64,000 nt of DNA, from contig CAZEKB010000032.1 in assembly GCA_964512225.1 (NCBI GenBank), forward strand, positions 1 to 64,000, read 5' to 3'. The translations under genes were made by a program, and so were the position numbers. This DNA comes from CAZEKB01 sp964512225. GTDB taxonomy: Bacteria; Myxococcota_A; UBA796; UBA9615. Shown here one piece after another: positions 8,026 to 16,976 of the stretch (position 1 is the stretch's first letter; each line of letters opens with the position of its first letter). Below the pieces are notes generated by a model. That model saw nothing but the letters and a program-made list of their open reading frames with translations. It searched no databases and had not been told where the DNA came from.

Positions 8026-9711
8026 CTACCCCTCGACGAAGGGTCGCAGGCGCTTCGCCCGGCTCGGATGCCGGAGCTTGCGGAGCGCCTTGGCCTCCAC
8101 CTGGCGGATGCGCTCGCGGGTGACGCCGAAGTCCTGACCGACCTCTTCGAGGGTGTGGTCGGCGCACTCGTCGATGCCGAAGCGCAGCCGGAGCACCCGC
8201 TCCTGCCGCGGCGTGAGCGTGGCGAGCACCTTGCGCGTCTGCGAACGGAGGTTGCGGGAGATCACCGCCTCGGCGGGCGAGACCGCGGACACGTCCTCGA
8301 TGAAGTCACCGAGCTGGCTGTCCTCTTCGTCGCCGACCGGGGTCTGCAGCGAGATGGGGCCGCGGTTGAGCTTCAGGATCTTCTCCACCTTGTCGGCGGG
8401 CATGTCCATCTGCTCGGCGATCTCCTCCGGCGTGGGCTCGCGCCCGAGCTCCTGCATGAGCTGCCGCGAGGTGCGGATGACCTTGTTCAGCGTCTCGATC
8501 ATGTGGACCGGGATGCGGATGGTCCGCGCCTGGTCGGCGATCGCGCGCGTGACCGCCTGGCGGATCCACCACGTCGCGTACGTCGAGAACTTGTAGCCGC
8601 GTCGGTACTCGAACTTGTCGACGGCCCGCATGAGGCCGATGTTCCCCTCCTGGATGAGGTCCAGGAAGTCGAGCCCGCGGTTCGTGTACTTCTTGGCGAT
8701 CGAGACCACGAGCCGGAGGTTGGCCTCCACCATCTCGGTCTTCGCCGTCTCCGCGAAGCACTCGGCGTCGCGGACGCGGTTGTAGATGCTCTTGATCGTC
8801 ACCTCGTCGCAGGCGAACTCGTCGATGACGTCGGCCATGACCTGGTCGGCGTTGGTCACGCGCGCGTCGAACTCGAGGAAGTCCTCCACGACCGGGCCCT
8901 TGGACTTGCTGCCCACGCCCGCGGCCGCGTCGCGCGTCTTCTTCAGGGTCTCGCGCAGCTTGTCGACGTCCATGCGCGCCTTGCGGGCGACGCGGGCGAT
9001 CTCGCGCTCCGCCGAGAGCAGGCGACGTGCGCGGATCTTGAACTCCTCGAGCACGGCGATGTACTGCTTGCGGTCGAGCTTCAGCTTCTGGAGCTCCAGG
9101 AAGGACTCTTCGTGCAGGGAGTCGAGCCGGTCGTCGGCCTCGAGATCCTCGTCCTGCCCCTTCATCGTGGCGAGCGCCTGCTCCGCGAGGATCCGCAGGC
9201 GGTCCTGCTCGAGCTCGCGCAGACGACCCACGACGGGGTTGCCGATGGGCTCGAGGTCGTCGTCGTCCAGCAGGCTGAGGACGAGGCCGCGCCCCCAGTC
9301 GGTGGTCACGAGCGCGCGCCGCGCGCGGGTCTCGCCCTTCTCGATGCGGCGGGAGATGGACACCTCGCCGTCGCGCGAGAGCAGGGACACTCCGCCCATC
9401 TTGCGCAGGTAGACCCGCAGGGGGTCTTGGCGGCCGGTGGAGTAGTCCTCCTCGTCCCGGCGCTTGCGATCGAACATCGCCTCCGTCTTGCTCGCGAGCT
9501 GCGCCTTGCGCGCGCGGCGCACGGCGGCCGCCGAGTCGACGATCTCCACGCCCATCTCGTGGAGCTTGAACATGATGTCGTCGAGCTGCTCCGGGCTCAG
9601 CTCGCGCTTCGGAATGGCCGAGTTCAGCTCGTCGACGCTCAAGCGGCCGCGCCGCTTGCCCGTCTTCAGGAGATCCTCGAACCAGTCGTCCTTACGCTTC
9701 TTCTTCGCCAT
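8026..9711 (-). CDS. rpoD: RNA polymerase primary sigma factor RpoD (sigma-70)
   Basis: 561 residues. Region 1.1 is recognisable near residues 20-60 (LSVDELNSAI...MGVEIVD), region 1.2 at DPLRVYLRKMGGVSLLSRDGE, then a long acidic non-conserved region. Region 2 follows with NLRLVVSIAKKYTNRGLDF, LIQEGNIGLMRAVDKFEYRR and FSTYATWWIRQA (-10 recognition), region 3 with RTIRIPVHMIETLNK, and region 4.2 with the helix-turn-helix TLEEVGQDFGVTRERIRQVE. This is the housekeeping sigma factor that directs RNA polymerase to TTGACA/TATAAT promoters. It appears monocistronic, with its own promoter-like element at 9741-9769 and a hairpin after the stop. Confidence 0.98.
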   Translation of the reverse strand: MAKKKRKDDWFEDLLKTGKRRGRLSVDELNSAIPKRELSPEQLDDIMFKLHEMGVEIVDSAAAVRRARKAQLASKTEAMFDRKRRDEEDYSTGRQDPLRVYLRKMGGVSLLSRDGEVSISRRIEKGETRARRALVTTDWGRGLVLSLLDDDDLEPIGNPVVGRLRELEQDRLRILAEQALATMKGQDEDLEADDRLDSLHEESFLELQKLKLDRKQYIAVLEEFKIRARRLLSAEREIARVARKARMDVDKLRETLKKTRDAAAGVGSKSKGPVVEDFLEFDARVTNADQVMADVIDEFACDEVTIKSIYNRVRDAECFAETAKTEMVEANLRLVVSIAKKYTNRGLDFLDLIQEGNIGLMRAVDKFEYRRGYKFSTYATWWIRQAVTRAIADQARTIRIPVHMIETLNKVIRTSRQLMQELGREPTPEEIAEQMDMPADKVEKILKLNRGPISLQTPVGDEEDSQLGDFIEDVSAVSPAEAVISRNLRSQTRKVLATLTPRQERVLRLRFGIDECADHTLEEVGQDFGVTRERIRQVEAKALRKLRHPSRAKRLRPFVEG

Positions 9712-9740
9712 TCAACCCTCGCTTCGGCCGGAAACGCGGC

Positions 9741-9769
9741 ACATTAGACCCAACCCGACAAACCCTCAA
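9741..9769 (-). promoter_or_regulatory. Candidate rpoD promoter
   Basis: On the minus strand TTGAGG (9764-9769), a 17-bp spacer, and TAATGT (9741-9746). The predicted start is near 9734, giving a ~20-base leader before the ATG. The -10 match is weak (3 of 6); an overlapping TCTAAT, two bases upstream, is an alternative. Confidence 0.45.
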
Positions 9770-9950
9770 CTCACGACGCGGACGCAACTCCCCCATTTAC
9801 GCCACGCCCCGCGAGCCGAGGCTAACTACTACGCGCCTTCGGGTCTTGCAACCCCCTCGGGCCCACAAAGAACGCAAAGCCTCCAGACGATGGGTCCGCG
9901 TCGCGGGCGTTTCAAGCCCAATAAACGGGTGATTCCGGACCCTTCTGGGA

Positions 9951-11477
9951 TCAGGGCACGTTCGTGGCGCCGAACGCGACCTTGAGCAGATAATTGAACT
10001 TGTGATCGCCGATTCGAACGGCGTTCGCCGCCAACAGAAGGGGCTGGAGGATCTCGGAGCCGGGGATCCGCGCGACTCGATCGACCACGGGCTCGAGGGC
10101 CGGCTCGAAGCGGCCGGCGAACGGGATCAGGCCCATCTGGATGAGGAGCTTGCGGTACTTGACCGGCTCCGCCTGGAGGCGCCCCAGGGCGGGCTGCTGC
10201 TCGAGCCGACCGTGACTGATGGCCCGGGCGTCCTCGGGCGTCAGCTCCCCCGCCTCGAGGCCCTTGCGCACCATGTCGGTGCCGGGGAAATAGGTGAGTG
10301 GGAACGTGAGGATCCGGTCCGGCGCGAGGCTCCGGAACATGTCGACGTCGCGCTCGCGATCGGTCGAGGTCTCGCCCGGGGAGCCGACGATCTTGTCCAC
10401 CGACAGGAGGATCCCCGCGTCCTGGATGACCCGCGCCGTCTTGAAGATGTAGTCGTCCTTCTCCCGCCGATTCATCATCTCGCGCCGCACCGAGCGCGAG
10501 CCGGACTGCACCCCCATCGTCATCATCCAGCAGCCCGCGTCGGCCAGCCGGTTCACGAGGTCGGCCGAGAGGCCCGACGGGTACGTGTAGCACCAGAATG
10601 GGAGGCCGATCTCCGCCTTGTACCGCTCCAGGAACGGGTCCAGCCACTTCCGGTCTCCGGTGAAGACGTCGTCCATGAACGACACCGTCTTCACGCGCCC
10701 CCGCCGCTTGATGATCCGGAGCTCCTCGATGACCCCCTCGATCCCCCGCCGCCGGAAGCGGGTCTTGTCCCCGATCGCGGCGTAGGAGCGGTGGTACATC
10801 TCCACCGAGCAGTACGAGCAGGCGTACGGGCAGCCCCGCGACGCCATGATCAGGTAGTTCTCTTCCATGGGCGGGACTTTGTTGAAGAACAACTCGAAGT
10901 CTCGTAGCGGAAGCGTATCCAAATCCTTGATGTACGGACGGAGCGGATTCCGGATCCACTCCCCGTGGGTGTCCCGAACCCAGGTATTCCGCACGTCCGT
11001 GGGGAGCTCCGGCTTCGCCCCCACCGGCCCCGCCTCCACGGCCTCGACGAACTCCACGAAGGCCTCGTCGGCTTCGCCCAGGATCAGGGCGTCCACCTGC
11101 TCGTACTCGGCCACCGCCTCGGGCACCGACGTGACGTGCACGCCCCCGAGGGCGACCGGGATGTGGGGCGCGCGGGCCTTGATCCCCGCGGCGACCTCGA
11201 GCATCCAGCGGAAGTTGTCGGTGTAGCAGCCGAGCCCGACGACGTCCGGGCGCCAGTCGACGGCGAGGTCGATGATCTTCCCGGTGAGGTCCAGCTTGTC
11301 GACGAGGTACGGGACCCGAACGAGCGGCTCTCCCCGGAACACCTGGGGGTCGTACGCCAGCCGCACGTCGTGCCCGCGAGCCTTCAGCGCCGCCGACACG
11401 TACGTCATGCCGATGTGCTCGTTGCTGTTGTAGACGAGCAGAACCCGGCGCGGCCGGGTACGCGACCCCAAGCTCAT
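9951..11477 (-). CDS. B12-binding-domain radical SAM protein
   Basis: 508 residues. The N-terminal ~150 residues form a Rossmann-like cobalamin-binding domain (VLLVYNSNEHIGMTYVSAAL, VVGLGCYTDNFRWMLEVA, ALGGVHVTSVPEAV), although the DxHxxG motif is not obvious. The radical SAM core starts with SRGCPYACSYCSVEMYH (CxxxCxxC, binds the 4Fe-4S cluster and S-adenosylmethionine) and continues with VSFMDDVFTGDRKWL and GGCW-type sheet strands. This class performs methylations, cyclisations or rearrangements on unactivated carbons. The substrate cannot be told from sequence. A second member of the same family lies 21 bp upstream on the same strand, so the two probably act in one pathway. Confidence 0.88.
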   Translation of the reverse strand: MSLGSRTRPRRVLLVYNSNEHIGMTYVSAALKARGHDVRLAYDPQVFRGEPLVRVPYLVDKLDLTGKIIDLAVDWRPDVVGLGCYTDNFRWMLEVAAGIKARAPHIPVALGGVHVTSVPEAVAEYEQVDALILGEADEAFVEFVEAVEAGPVGAKPELPTDVRNTWVRDTHGEWIRNPLRPYIKDLDTLPLRDFELFFNKVPPMEENYLIMASRGCPYACSYCSVEMYHRSYAAIGDKTRFRRRGIEGVIEELRIIKRRGRVKTVSFMDDVFTGDRKWLDPFLERYKAEIGLPFWCYTYPSGLSADLVNRLADAGCWMMTMGVQSGSRSVRREMMNRREKDDYIFKTARVIQDAGILLSVDKIVGSPGETSTDRERDVDMFRSLAPDRILTFPLTYFPGTDMVRKGLEAGELTPEDARAISHGRLEQQPALGRLQAEPVKYRKLLIQMGLIPFAGRFEPALEPVVDRVARIPGSEILQPLLLAANAVRIGDHKFNYLLKVAFGATNVP

Positions 11478-11498
11478 GTAGTGGCCGAGCTCCCCGGC

Positions 11499-12926
11499 CT
11501 AAGCCGCCGCTTCCCGGAAGTAGTAGCGGTACATGCCCGCTGCGATCCGGGCGTAGTTCATGACGTCGCTGGGGGCGTGGTCGCGCTCCAGGAGCTTCGC
11601 GATCTGTCGGGGCTGCAGGTAGAAGCGCCAGATGAAGGAGCGCCCGAAGGCCTTGAGGCGGCTCGCGTCGAGGCCGAACTCGGGCTGCTCGTACACCGGC
11701 ACCATGTCCAGCTGCTCTTCGACCATGCGGCGCCAGTAGCTCTCGGAGATCTTCCCTTCCTCGAGGGCGCGCGCGTAGATCTCGGTCGCGGGGTAGATGT
11801 ACAGCGGCTGGAAGTTGGCGAAGGTCGGCCGGAGGCTGCGGACCAGGGTGAGCGTGCGGTGCACCTCGTACTCGCGCTCGCCCGGGAAACCGAAGATGAT
11901 GTTCGCGACCGACTTGATGCCCGCGTCGTGCACCCACTTGAACGCGTCCCGGAACTCCTTGTCGGTGATGCGCTTGCCCACGACGGACATGCGCATGCGC
12001 TCGGTCGAGGCGTCGATGCCGAAGCTGACCTTGTCGCACCCCGCGTCGGCCATCTTCTTCATGAGCTGCGGCTCGACCACGTCCGCGCGCGTCTGGCAGC
12101 CCCACTTGATGTCGAGCTTGTCGGCGATGATCGCGTCGCACAGGTCGTGGATGAGGCGCTTGTTGAGCGTGAACGTCTCGTCCACGAACTCCACGTAGTC
12201 GATCCCGTAGGTGTGGCGGATCTCCCGGAGCTCGCCGAGCACGTTGTCGACCTGCCGGTAGCGCATCCGGAGCTTGCTGGTCTCCGTGGCGCCGCTGCAG
12301 AAGCTGCACTCGAAGGGGCAGCCGCGGGCCATGATCAACGATGAGATCTTGCTCGAGCTGATCGGGTTGAAGTACGCGTCGTTGTTGATCAAATGACGCG
12401 CGGGGTACGGCAGGTCGTTCAGGTCGGGGGTGAGCCGGTGCTGGTTGACGTGGAACCGCCCGTCGACGTTGGAGATGACCCCCGCGATGTCCCGGGGGTC
12501 CTTGCCGCCCTCGCGCAGCAGCGTCTTGCAGAGCTCGGGGAACGCCGCCTCGCCGTCCCACATCACGCCCCAGCGGACCGCGATGTCGCGGACGATCTCC
12601 GGCTGGTAGCTCGGGTGGTGGCCGCCGAGGACCAGGTGGCCGATCACGCCCCGGGCGAGGAGGTCCCGCAGGCCCGGCATGAGCTCACCGAAGGTCCCCA
12701 GGTCGGGCGTGAAGAGCGTGATGCCGACGATCGCGGGGCGGATGCGCTCGATCTCGTCGATGAGGGCCTGCCCCGGATACTCGGGCGGCGCGTTCGCGTC
12801 CAGGACCCGCACCGAGAACCCCTCGCGCTCCAGCATCGCGCCGAGGTAGCACAGGCCCAGCGGCGGGTGCAGAACCCACTTGTTCCGAACCGAGTGCAGG
12901 TTGACCAAGAGGACGTCGAGGGACAC
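11499..12926 (-). CDS. B12-binding-domain radical SAM protein
   Basis: 475 residues. A cobalamin-binding-like N-terminal domain (LHPPLGLCYLGAMLEREGF, IVGITLFTPDLGTF, LVLGGHHPSY) is followed by the radical SAM cluster motif RGCPFECSFCSG, then YVEFVDETFTLNKRL and NIIFGFPGEREYEVHRT. The C-terminal ~100 residues (RSFIWRFYLQPRQIAKLLER) are typical of the BchE-like branch. It is upstream of the other radical SAM gene, same strand, 21 bp apart, and starts 24 bp after the end of the YfhO-like membrane gene. The three may form one operon. Function unknown beyond the enzyme class. Confidence 0.88.
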   Translation of the reverse strand: MSLDVLLVNLHSVRNKWVLHPPLGLCYLGAMLEREGFSVRVLDANAPPEYPGQALIDEIERIRPAIVGITLFTPDLGTFGELMPGLRDLLARGVIGHLVLGGHHPSYQPEIVRDIAVRWGVMWDGEAAFPELCKTLLREGGKDPRDIAGVISNVDGRFHVNQHRLTPDLNDLPYPARHLINNDAYFNPISSSKISSLIMARGCPFECSFCSGATETSKLRMRYRQVDNVLGELREIRHTYGIDYVEFVDETFTLNKRLIHDLCDAIIADKLDIKWGCQTRADVVEPQLMKKMADAGCDKVSFGIDASTERMRMSVVGKRITDKEFRDAFKWVHDAGIKSVANIIFGFPGEREYEVHRTLTLVRSLRPTFANFQPLYIYPATEIYARALEEGKISESYWRRMVEEQLDMVPVYEQPEFGLDASRLKAFGRSFIWRFYLQPRQIAKLLERDHAPSDVMNYARIAAGMYRYYFREAAA

Positions 12927-12950
12927 GGCCGAATCACTCCGCTTCGCGCG

Positions 12951-15374
12951 TCACCTTAGCCGACGAAGTGTGCCTCCGCGCCCAATCCCGATCGCCGCGA
13001 GCAGGAGGCCGAGAATCCCGGCGGGCGCGGCGGCGCGGACCCCCGGGGGGAGGAAGCTCCAGGTGAGGGTCCGCTCGCCCGCGGGGACCACGACGGCCTG
13101 GTGGACCTGGTTGACGGGGAAGGGGACGTAGCGCCCTCCCTGCCCGTCGGTCACGCTCCAGCCGGAGTGGTGGCGCTCGCGCAGGACGACCACCGCGCCC
13201 GTGGGCGTGCGGACGGACACCGAGAGGCCGTCCGGCTCGCAGGAGACGTCGGCCCCCGAGGCGCCGCCCGCGAAGGGGGGAGGGCCGTCCTCCAGGAGGG
13301 CGGGACCGTCGGGCTCGAACGGCGCGCGCAGGAGCTGCAGGACCCGCTTGCGTGCGTCCTTCACGACGTCGAACCCCGTCGGCGAATAGCAGCGCGGCAC
13401 GACCTCGGGCAGGACGAAGGTGGCGTTGTCGTCCCCGATCGCCGCGTGGATGCCGTGCAGGGCGAGGGTGCGTGCGCCGATGCCGTTCGGGTCCTCGAAC
13501 ATCGACCGCAGGGTGTCGGGGTTGCGGGCGGGCTCGAAGCTGATTCGGCTCTCGTAGGGTTCGCCCTCCCACCGGGGCGCCAGGGCCTCGACGAGGGGCA
13601 CGAGCATCACCACCGCCCGGGCGGACGGCAGCTTCACTCGCCCGGAGAGGCTGCGCAGGCCGTACCGCGCGCCGACGTGCACGGGCCAGTTCCGGCTCAG
13701 AAGCGCCTCCTGGATCATCGGCGCCTCCTCCTCGAGGAGCTCGACCTCGCCCCCCTCCTCGTCGAAGTCGATGTGCTCGCCGGTGACCTCGTCGACGATG
13801 TCCTCCTCCTCTTCGCCCGCGGCCGTCGCCGTCTGGAGGTGACCCGTGAAGTGGATCCCGTCCTCCTCGAACGCGACGGTCTCCTGGATGTTGAGGTACC
13901 CGCCGCCGAGATCCGCGGTGTCGACCCCGACGCCCCGCTCGGCGATCGCCAGGGGACGCGACGGGATCGCGGTGTGGTAGCGCACCCCGAAGACGACGAG
14001 GTCCGCGATCGCGAGGACGGCCAGCAGCCGGAGGCGCCGCGGGTCTCCGCGGGGGGTCCGCCGGAGGACCCACCACACCCCGAAGAGCACGAGCCCCGCC
14101 TGCAGCGCACCGACGGCGTAGATCGCCCACTCGTAGGGGCTGGCGAGGGTCGCCGTGCCCAGGACGACCCGCAGGACCAGCGCGAGGACGAGCACCCCCA
14201 GGACGACGCCCGCGGGCCCCCGAGCCAGCTCCTTCAGCGCCCCCTCGTCCGCGGCCAGCAACCGCTCGATCCCCGCGGCGGCGACGATCGCGGCGGGGAT
14301 CATCGCCACGGCGTAGTAGATGATCGTGACGGGGTGGGCCAGCAGCTTGAAGGGCAGCCAGAGGTAGGACAGCACGGGGATGGGCAGGTCCGCGGCGATG
14401 AAGAGCAGGACCCCCACGGTCGCGGCGAGCCGGGTGACCGCCCGTCCCTGCTGCGTGGTCCGCTCGGACCGCATCCCCACGAGGAACGCCACCGCCGCGA
14501 CCGTCCCCAGCGCGAACTCCCGCGACGTCACGAGCGGCTTCGGGGCGAGCCACGACGCGAGGGCCGTCCAGCGGAGGCTCTGGTACGGCGGGACGGACAT
14601 CCCGGGCATCATCCCGCCGCCCGCGGCCGCCTCTCGCCACTCGAGCGCGCCCGGGAGCCACGCCATGGAGCCGATCGCGAGACCGAGGGCGGTCGCCGCG
14701 GCGGCGCGGGCGATCCCGGTCACTCCCTGCCCCCGGAGCACGAACCACAGCCCGAGCGCTCCGCAGGCGCCGGCGCAGTGTCGCAGGTGCGCGCCGAGCA
14801 GCATCATCCCGAGCCCCAGCCCCGCGAGCGCGACCCACCCCCACCGCTCGCGTCCGTCCTCGGCGAGGTCGCTCCGGTGGATCGCCCCGACGATGACGGG
14901 GAGCCACGCGAGGACCGGCCAGGTGTCCGTCTGGCACTCGATGTAGACCGCCGCGCCCAGGGGCCCGAGCACGACGGCCGCGCCCGCGAGCGTCGCCGCC
15001 GTGGGACCCACGCCGAAGCCTCGAGCGGCCCAGCGCACGGCGAACAGCGTGAAGATCGAGTGCAGGAGGAAGGCGAGGGGGAGCGCGATCGAGACGGGCA
15101 GGACGAACGCGAGCCACATCGCCGGATAGAACGGCCCCATCTGCATCGCCTCGCTGTAGAGGCTCGCTCCGCCGAGGCGGTAGGGGATCCACCAGATCGG
15201 CTCGCCGTGGGTCACGGCCCAGCGCAGGGCCTCCCAGGTCGAGACGCTCGAATACAGGGCGTCGTCGGGCACGTCCACGCCGTCCCCGACGAAAAAGGGG
15301 CCCGCGAGCAGCGCGATCCCCACGAGGGTCGCCCCGAGGACGAGGCGGTCGAGGCTGCGGGAGGGGGCCGTCAC
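12951..15374 (-). CDS. Large polytopic membrane protein, YfhO/GT-C-like
   Basis: 807 residues with about 12 hydrophobic helices, mostly in the first 500 residues, and a large soluble C-terminal part. The N-terminus with LLAGPFFVGDG, PIWWIPYRLGGASLYSEA and the many-helix layout resembles the bacterial YfhO family, which is linked to transfer of lipid-carried sugars to envelope polymers. An acidic insertion near residues 510-560 (EEEEDIVDE, DFDEEGGEVELLEEEAP) is unusual. The start ATG lies 63 bp from the divergent NtrC-like gene. It leads a possible operon with the two radical SAM genes downstream. The YfhO assignment rests on overall architecture and is moderate. Confidence 0.6.
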   Translation of the reverse strand: MTAPSRSLDRLVLGATLVGIALLAGPFFVGDGVDVPDDALYSSVSTWEALRWAVTHGEPIWWIPYRLGGASLYSEAMQMGPFYPAMWLAFVLPVSIALPLAFLLHSIFTLFAVRWAARGFGVGPTAATLAGAAVVLGPLGAAVYIECQTDTWPVLAWLPVIVGAIHRSDLAEDGRERWGWVALAGLGLGMMLLGAHLRHCAGACGALGLWFVLRGQGVTGIARAAAATALGLAIGSMAWLPGALEWREAAAGGGMMPGMSVPPYQSLRWTALASWLAPKPLVTSREFALGTVAAVAFLVGMRSERTTQQGRAVTRLAATVGVLLFIAADLPIPVLSYLWLPFKLLAHPVTIIYYAVAMIPAAIVAAAGIERLLAADEGALKELARGPAGVVLGVLVLALVLRVVLGTATLASPYEWAIYAVGALQAGLVLFGVWWVLRRTPRGDPRRLRLLAVLAIADLVVFGVRYHTAIPSRPLAIAERGVGVDTADLGGGYLNIQETVAFEEDGIHFTGHLQTATAAGEEEEDIVDEVTGEHIDFDEEGGEVELLEEEAPMIQEALLSRNWPVHVGARYGLRSLSGRVKLPSARAVVMLVPLVEALAPRWEGEPYESRISFEPARNPDTLRSMFEDPNGIGARTLALHGIHAAIGDDNATFVLPEVVPRCYSPTGFDVVKDARKRVLQLLRAPFEPDGPALLEDGPPPFAGGASGADVSCEPDGLSVSVRTPTGAVVVLRERHHSGWSVTDGQGGRYVPFPVNQVHQAVVVPAGERTLTWSFLPPGVRAAAPAGILGLLLAAIGIGRGGTLRRLR

Positions 15375-15422
15375 AGCGCCGGATCATAGAGGCATCGCAA
15401 GGCGCCCGCGGGGCCGGAGGCC

Positions 15423-15428
15423 TATACT
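15423..15428 (+). promoter_or_regulatory. -10-like hexamer TATACT, possibly leaderless
   Basis: TATACT (5 of 6 to consensus) ends 9 bases before the GTG start at 15438, with no ribosome-binding site between. No convincing -35 sits at 16-18 bp. If functional, the response-regulator mRNA would be leaderless or nearly so. Confidence 0.35.
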
Positions 15429-15437
15429 CACGGGTCC

Positions 15438-16976
15438 GTGATTCGGCTCCTCGTCATCGATGATCAGCAGGCGACCCTCGACCTGCTCGAACGGCTCTTC
15501 CGTGCCGAGGGATACGAGGTCGATACGGCACGGGACGGGACGAGCGCCAAGGAGCAGCTCGAGAGCGCCGACTACGACGTCGTCTTCACCGATCTGCGGC
15601 TCGGCTATCCGTACGACGGGATCGAGATCCTGAACCTCGTGAAGTCGATCCGGCCGAAGACCCAGGTCGTGATCATGACCGCGTTCGGATCGGTCGAGTC
15701 GTCCGTGCTCGCGATCAAGGGCGGCGCCTACGACTACATCAGCAAGCCGTTCAACCGCGAGGAGGTGCTGCTGCTCGCGGCCCGGGCCGCGGAGAAGGCC
15801 CAGCTCACGGCGCGGGTGCGGACGCTCGAGAAGCGCCTCGAGGGGAGCGGGGACGGGGCCGAGGCCCGGGGCAAGGCGACGGAGATCGTCGGATCGAGCC
15901 CCGAGATGGTGTCGTTGATGCGCCTCGTGGGGAAGGTCGCTCGCACCGAGGCGACGGTCCTCGTCCTCGGCGAGAGCGGCACCGGCAAGGAGCTCGTCGC
16001 CCAGGCGATCCACGAGCTGTCCCCCCGCCAGGCCCGCCCCTTCGTGGCCGTGAACTGCGGGGCCATCCCCGAGAACCTGCAGGAGTCGGAGTTCTTCGGG
16101 CACGTCAAGGGCGCGTTCACGGGGGCGATCCGCACCAAGACGGGGCTGTTCGAGCGGGCCCACGGGGGCACGCTGTTCCTCGACGAGGTCGGTGAGACCA
16201 GCCTCACCACCCAGGTGAAGCTCCTGCGCTTCCTCCAGAGCGGCGAGGTCCGCAAGGTCGGCGACGCCCAGGCCACGAACGTGGACGTGCGGCTGGTGAC
16301 GGCCACCAACCGCGATCTCCTGCAGATGATCGACGCCAAGCAGTTCCGCGAGGACCTCTACTACCGGCTCAACATCATCTCCCTGGAGGTGCCGCCCCTC
16401 CGCGAGCGACGGGGCGACATTCGGCTGCTGGGCGAGTACTTCCTGAGCCGGTACGCACGCAAGCTGCGCAACGGCGTGCGCGGGTTCGCCCCCGACGCCG
16501 TCGCCGCGCTGGAGGCCTATCACTGGCCCGGAAACGTGCGGGAGCTCGAGAACGCGATCGAGCGGGCGGTGACGCTCGCCCGGGGGACGCGGCTGCGGAT
16601 CGAGGATCTGCCCCGCCTCCATCGCCGTCGTCGGCCGGAGCCTCCCCCCGCGGTCCACGGCGGCGCCTCCCCCGGCTTCGTCTCGGGCTCCTGGGACCCG
16701 ATGGGCACGCTGCCGCCGGTCACGGCCCCGGACCCGTTTCCCGCCGTGGCGATCGAGGAGGAGCCGCCCCGCGAGCGTCCCCCGACGTTCACGCCGGCCC
16801 ACTTTCCGACCCTTCGAGAACTCGAGCGCGAGCACATCGAGCGCGCCCTCGAGGTGTTCGACGGGAACCGAACCCGGGCGTCGAAGGCGCTCGGGATCTC
16901 CAAGGCCACGCTGTGGCGCAAGTTGAAGAGCTACCAGGGGAGCGATGAAGTCGTCCCCGAGGAGACCGTGTTGTGA
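15438..16976 (+). CDS. NtrC-family sigma-54-dependent response regulator
   Basis: 512 residues. Receiver domain (about 1-120) with the acidic pair at D8/D9, phosphoacceptor D52 in VVFTDLRLG and the switch K in YISKPFN. AAA+ domain (about 145-370) with Walker A GESGTGKE, the sigma-54 contact loop GAFTGA, Walker B GGTLFLDEVGE and the arginine-rich ATNRDL region. A ~90-residue Pro-rich linker leads to a Fis-type helix-turn-helix (NRTRASKALGISKATLWRKL). It activates sigma-54 promoters when phosphorylated. No histidine kinase is adjacent, so its partner is elsewhere. GTG start. It begins a five-gene run where each junction is a 4-bp overlap. Confidence 0.95.
   Translation: MIRLLVIDDQQATLDLLERLFRAEGYEVDTARDGTSAKEQLESADYDVVFTDLRLGYPYDGIEILNLVKSIRPKTQVVIMTAFGSVESSVLAIKGGAYDYISKPFNREEVLLLAARAAEKAQLTARVRTLEKRLEGSGDGAEARGKATEIVGSSPEMVSLMRLVGKVARTEATVLVLGESGTGKELVAQAIHELSPRQARPFVAVNCGAIPENLQESEFFGHVKGAFTGAIRTKTGLFERAHGGTLFLDEVGETSLTTQVKLLRFLQSGEVRKVGDAQATNVDVRLVTATNRDLLQMIDAKQFREDLYYRLNIISLEVPPLRERRGDIRLLGEYFLSRYARKLRNGVRGFAPDAVAALEAYHWPGNVRELENAIERAVTLARGTRLRIEDLPRLHRRRRPEPPPAVHGGASPGFVSGSWDPMGTLPPVTAPDPFPAVAIEEEPPRERPPTFTPAHFPTLRELEREHIERALEVFDGNRTRASKALGISKATLWRKLKSYQGSDEVVPEETVL

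Noticed and set aside
9771..9850. Second rpoD promoter (TTGCAA-17-TAGTTA on the minus strand)
   Set aside because: The -10 matches at only two of six positions; the closer element at 9741-9769 is better placed.
9829..12561. Open frame of 910 codons on the minus strand covering both radical SAM genes
   Set aside because: It is another frame of the same strand; the translation is Arg/Pro/Gly-rich with no domain, while the two shorter frames carry clear radical SAM motifs.
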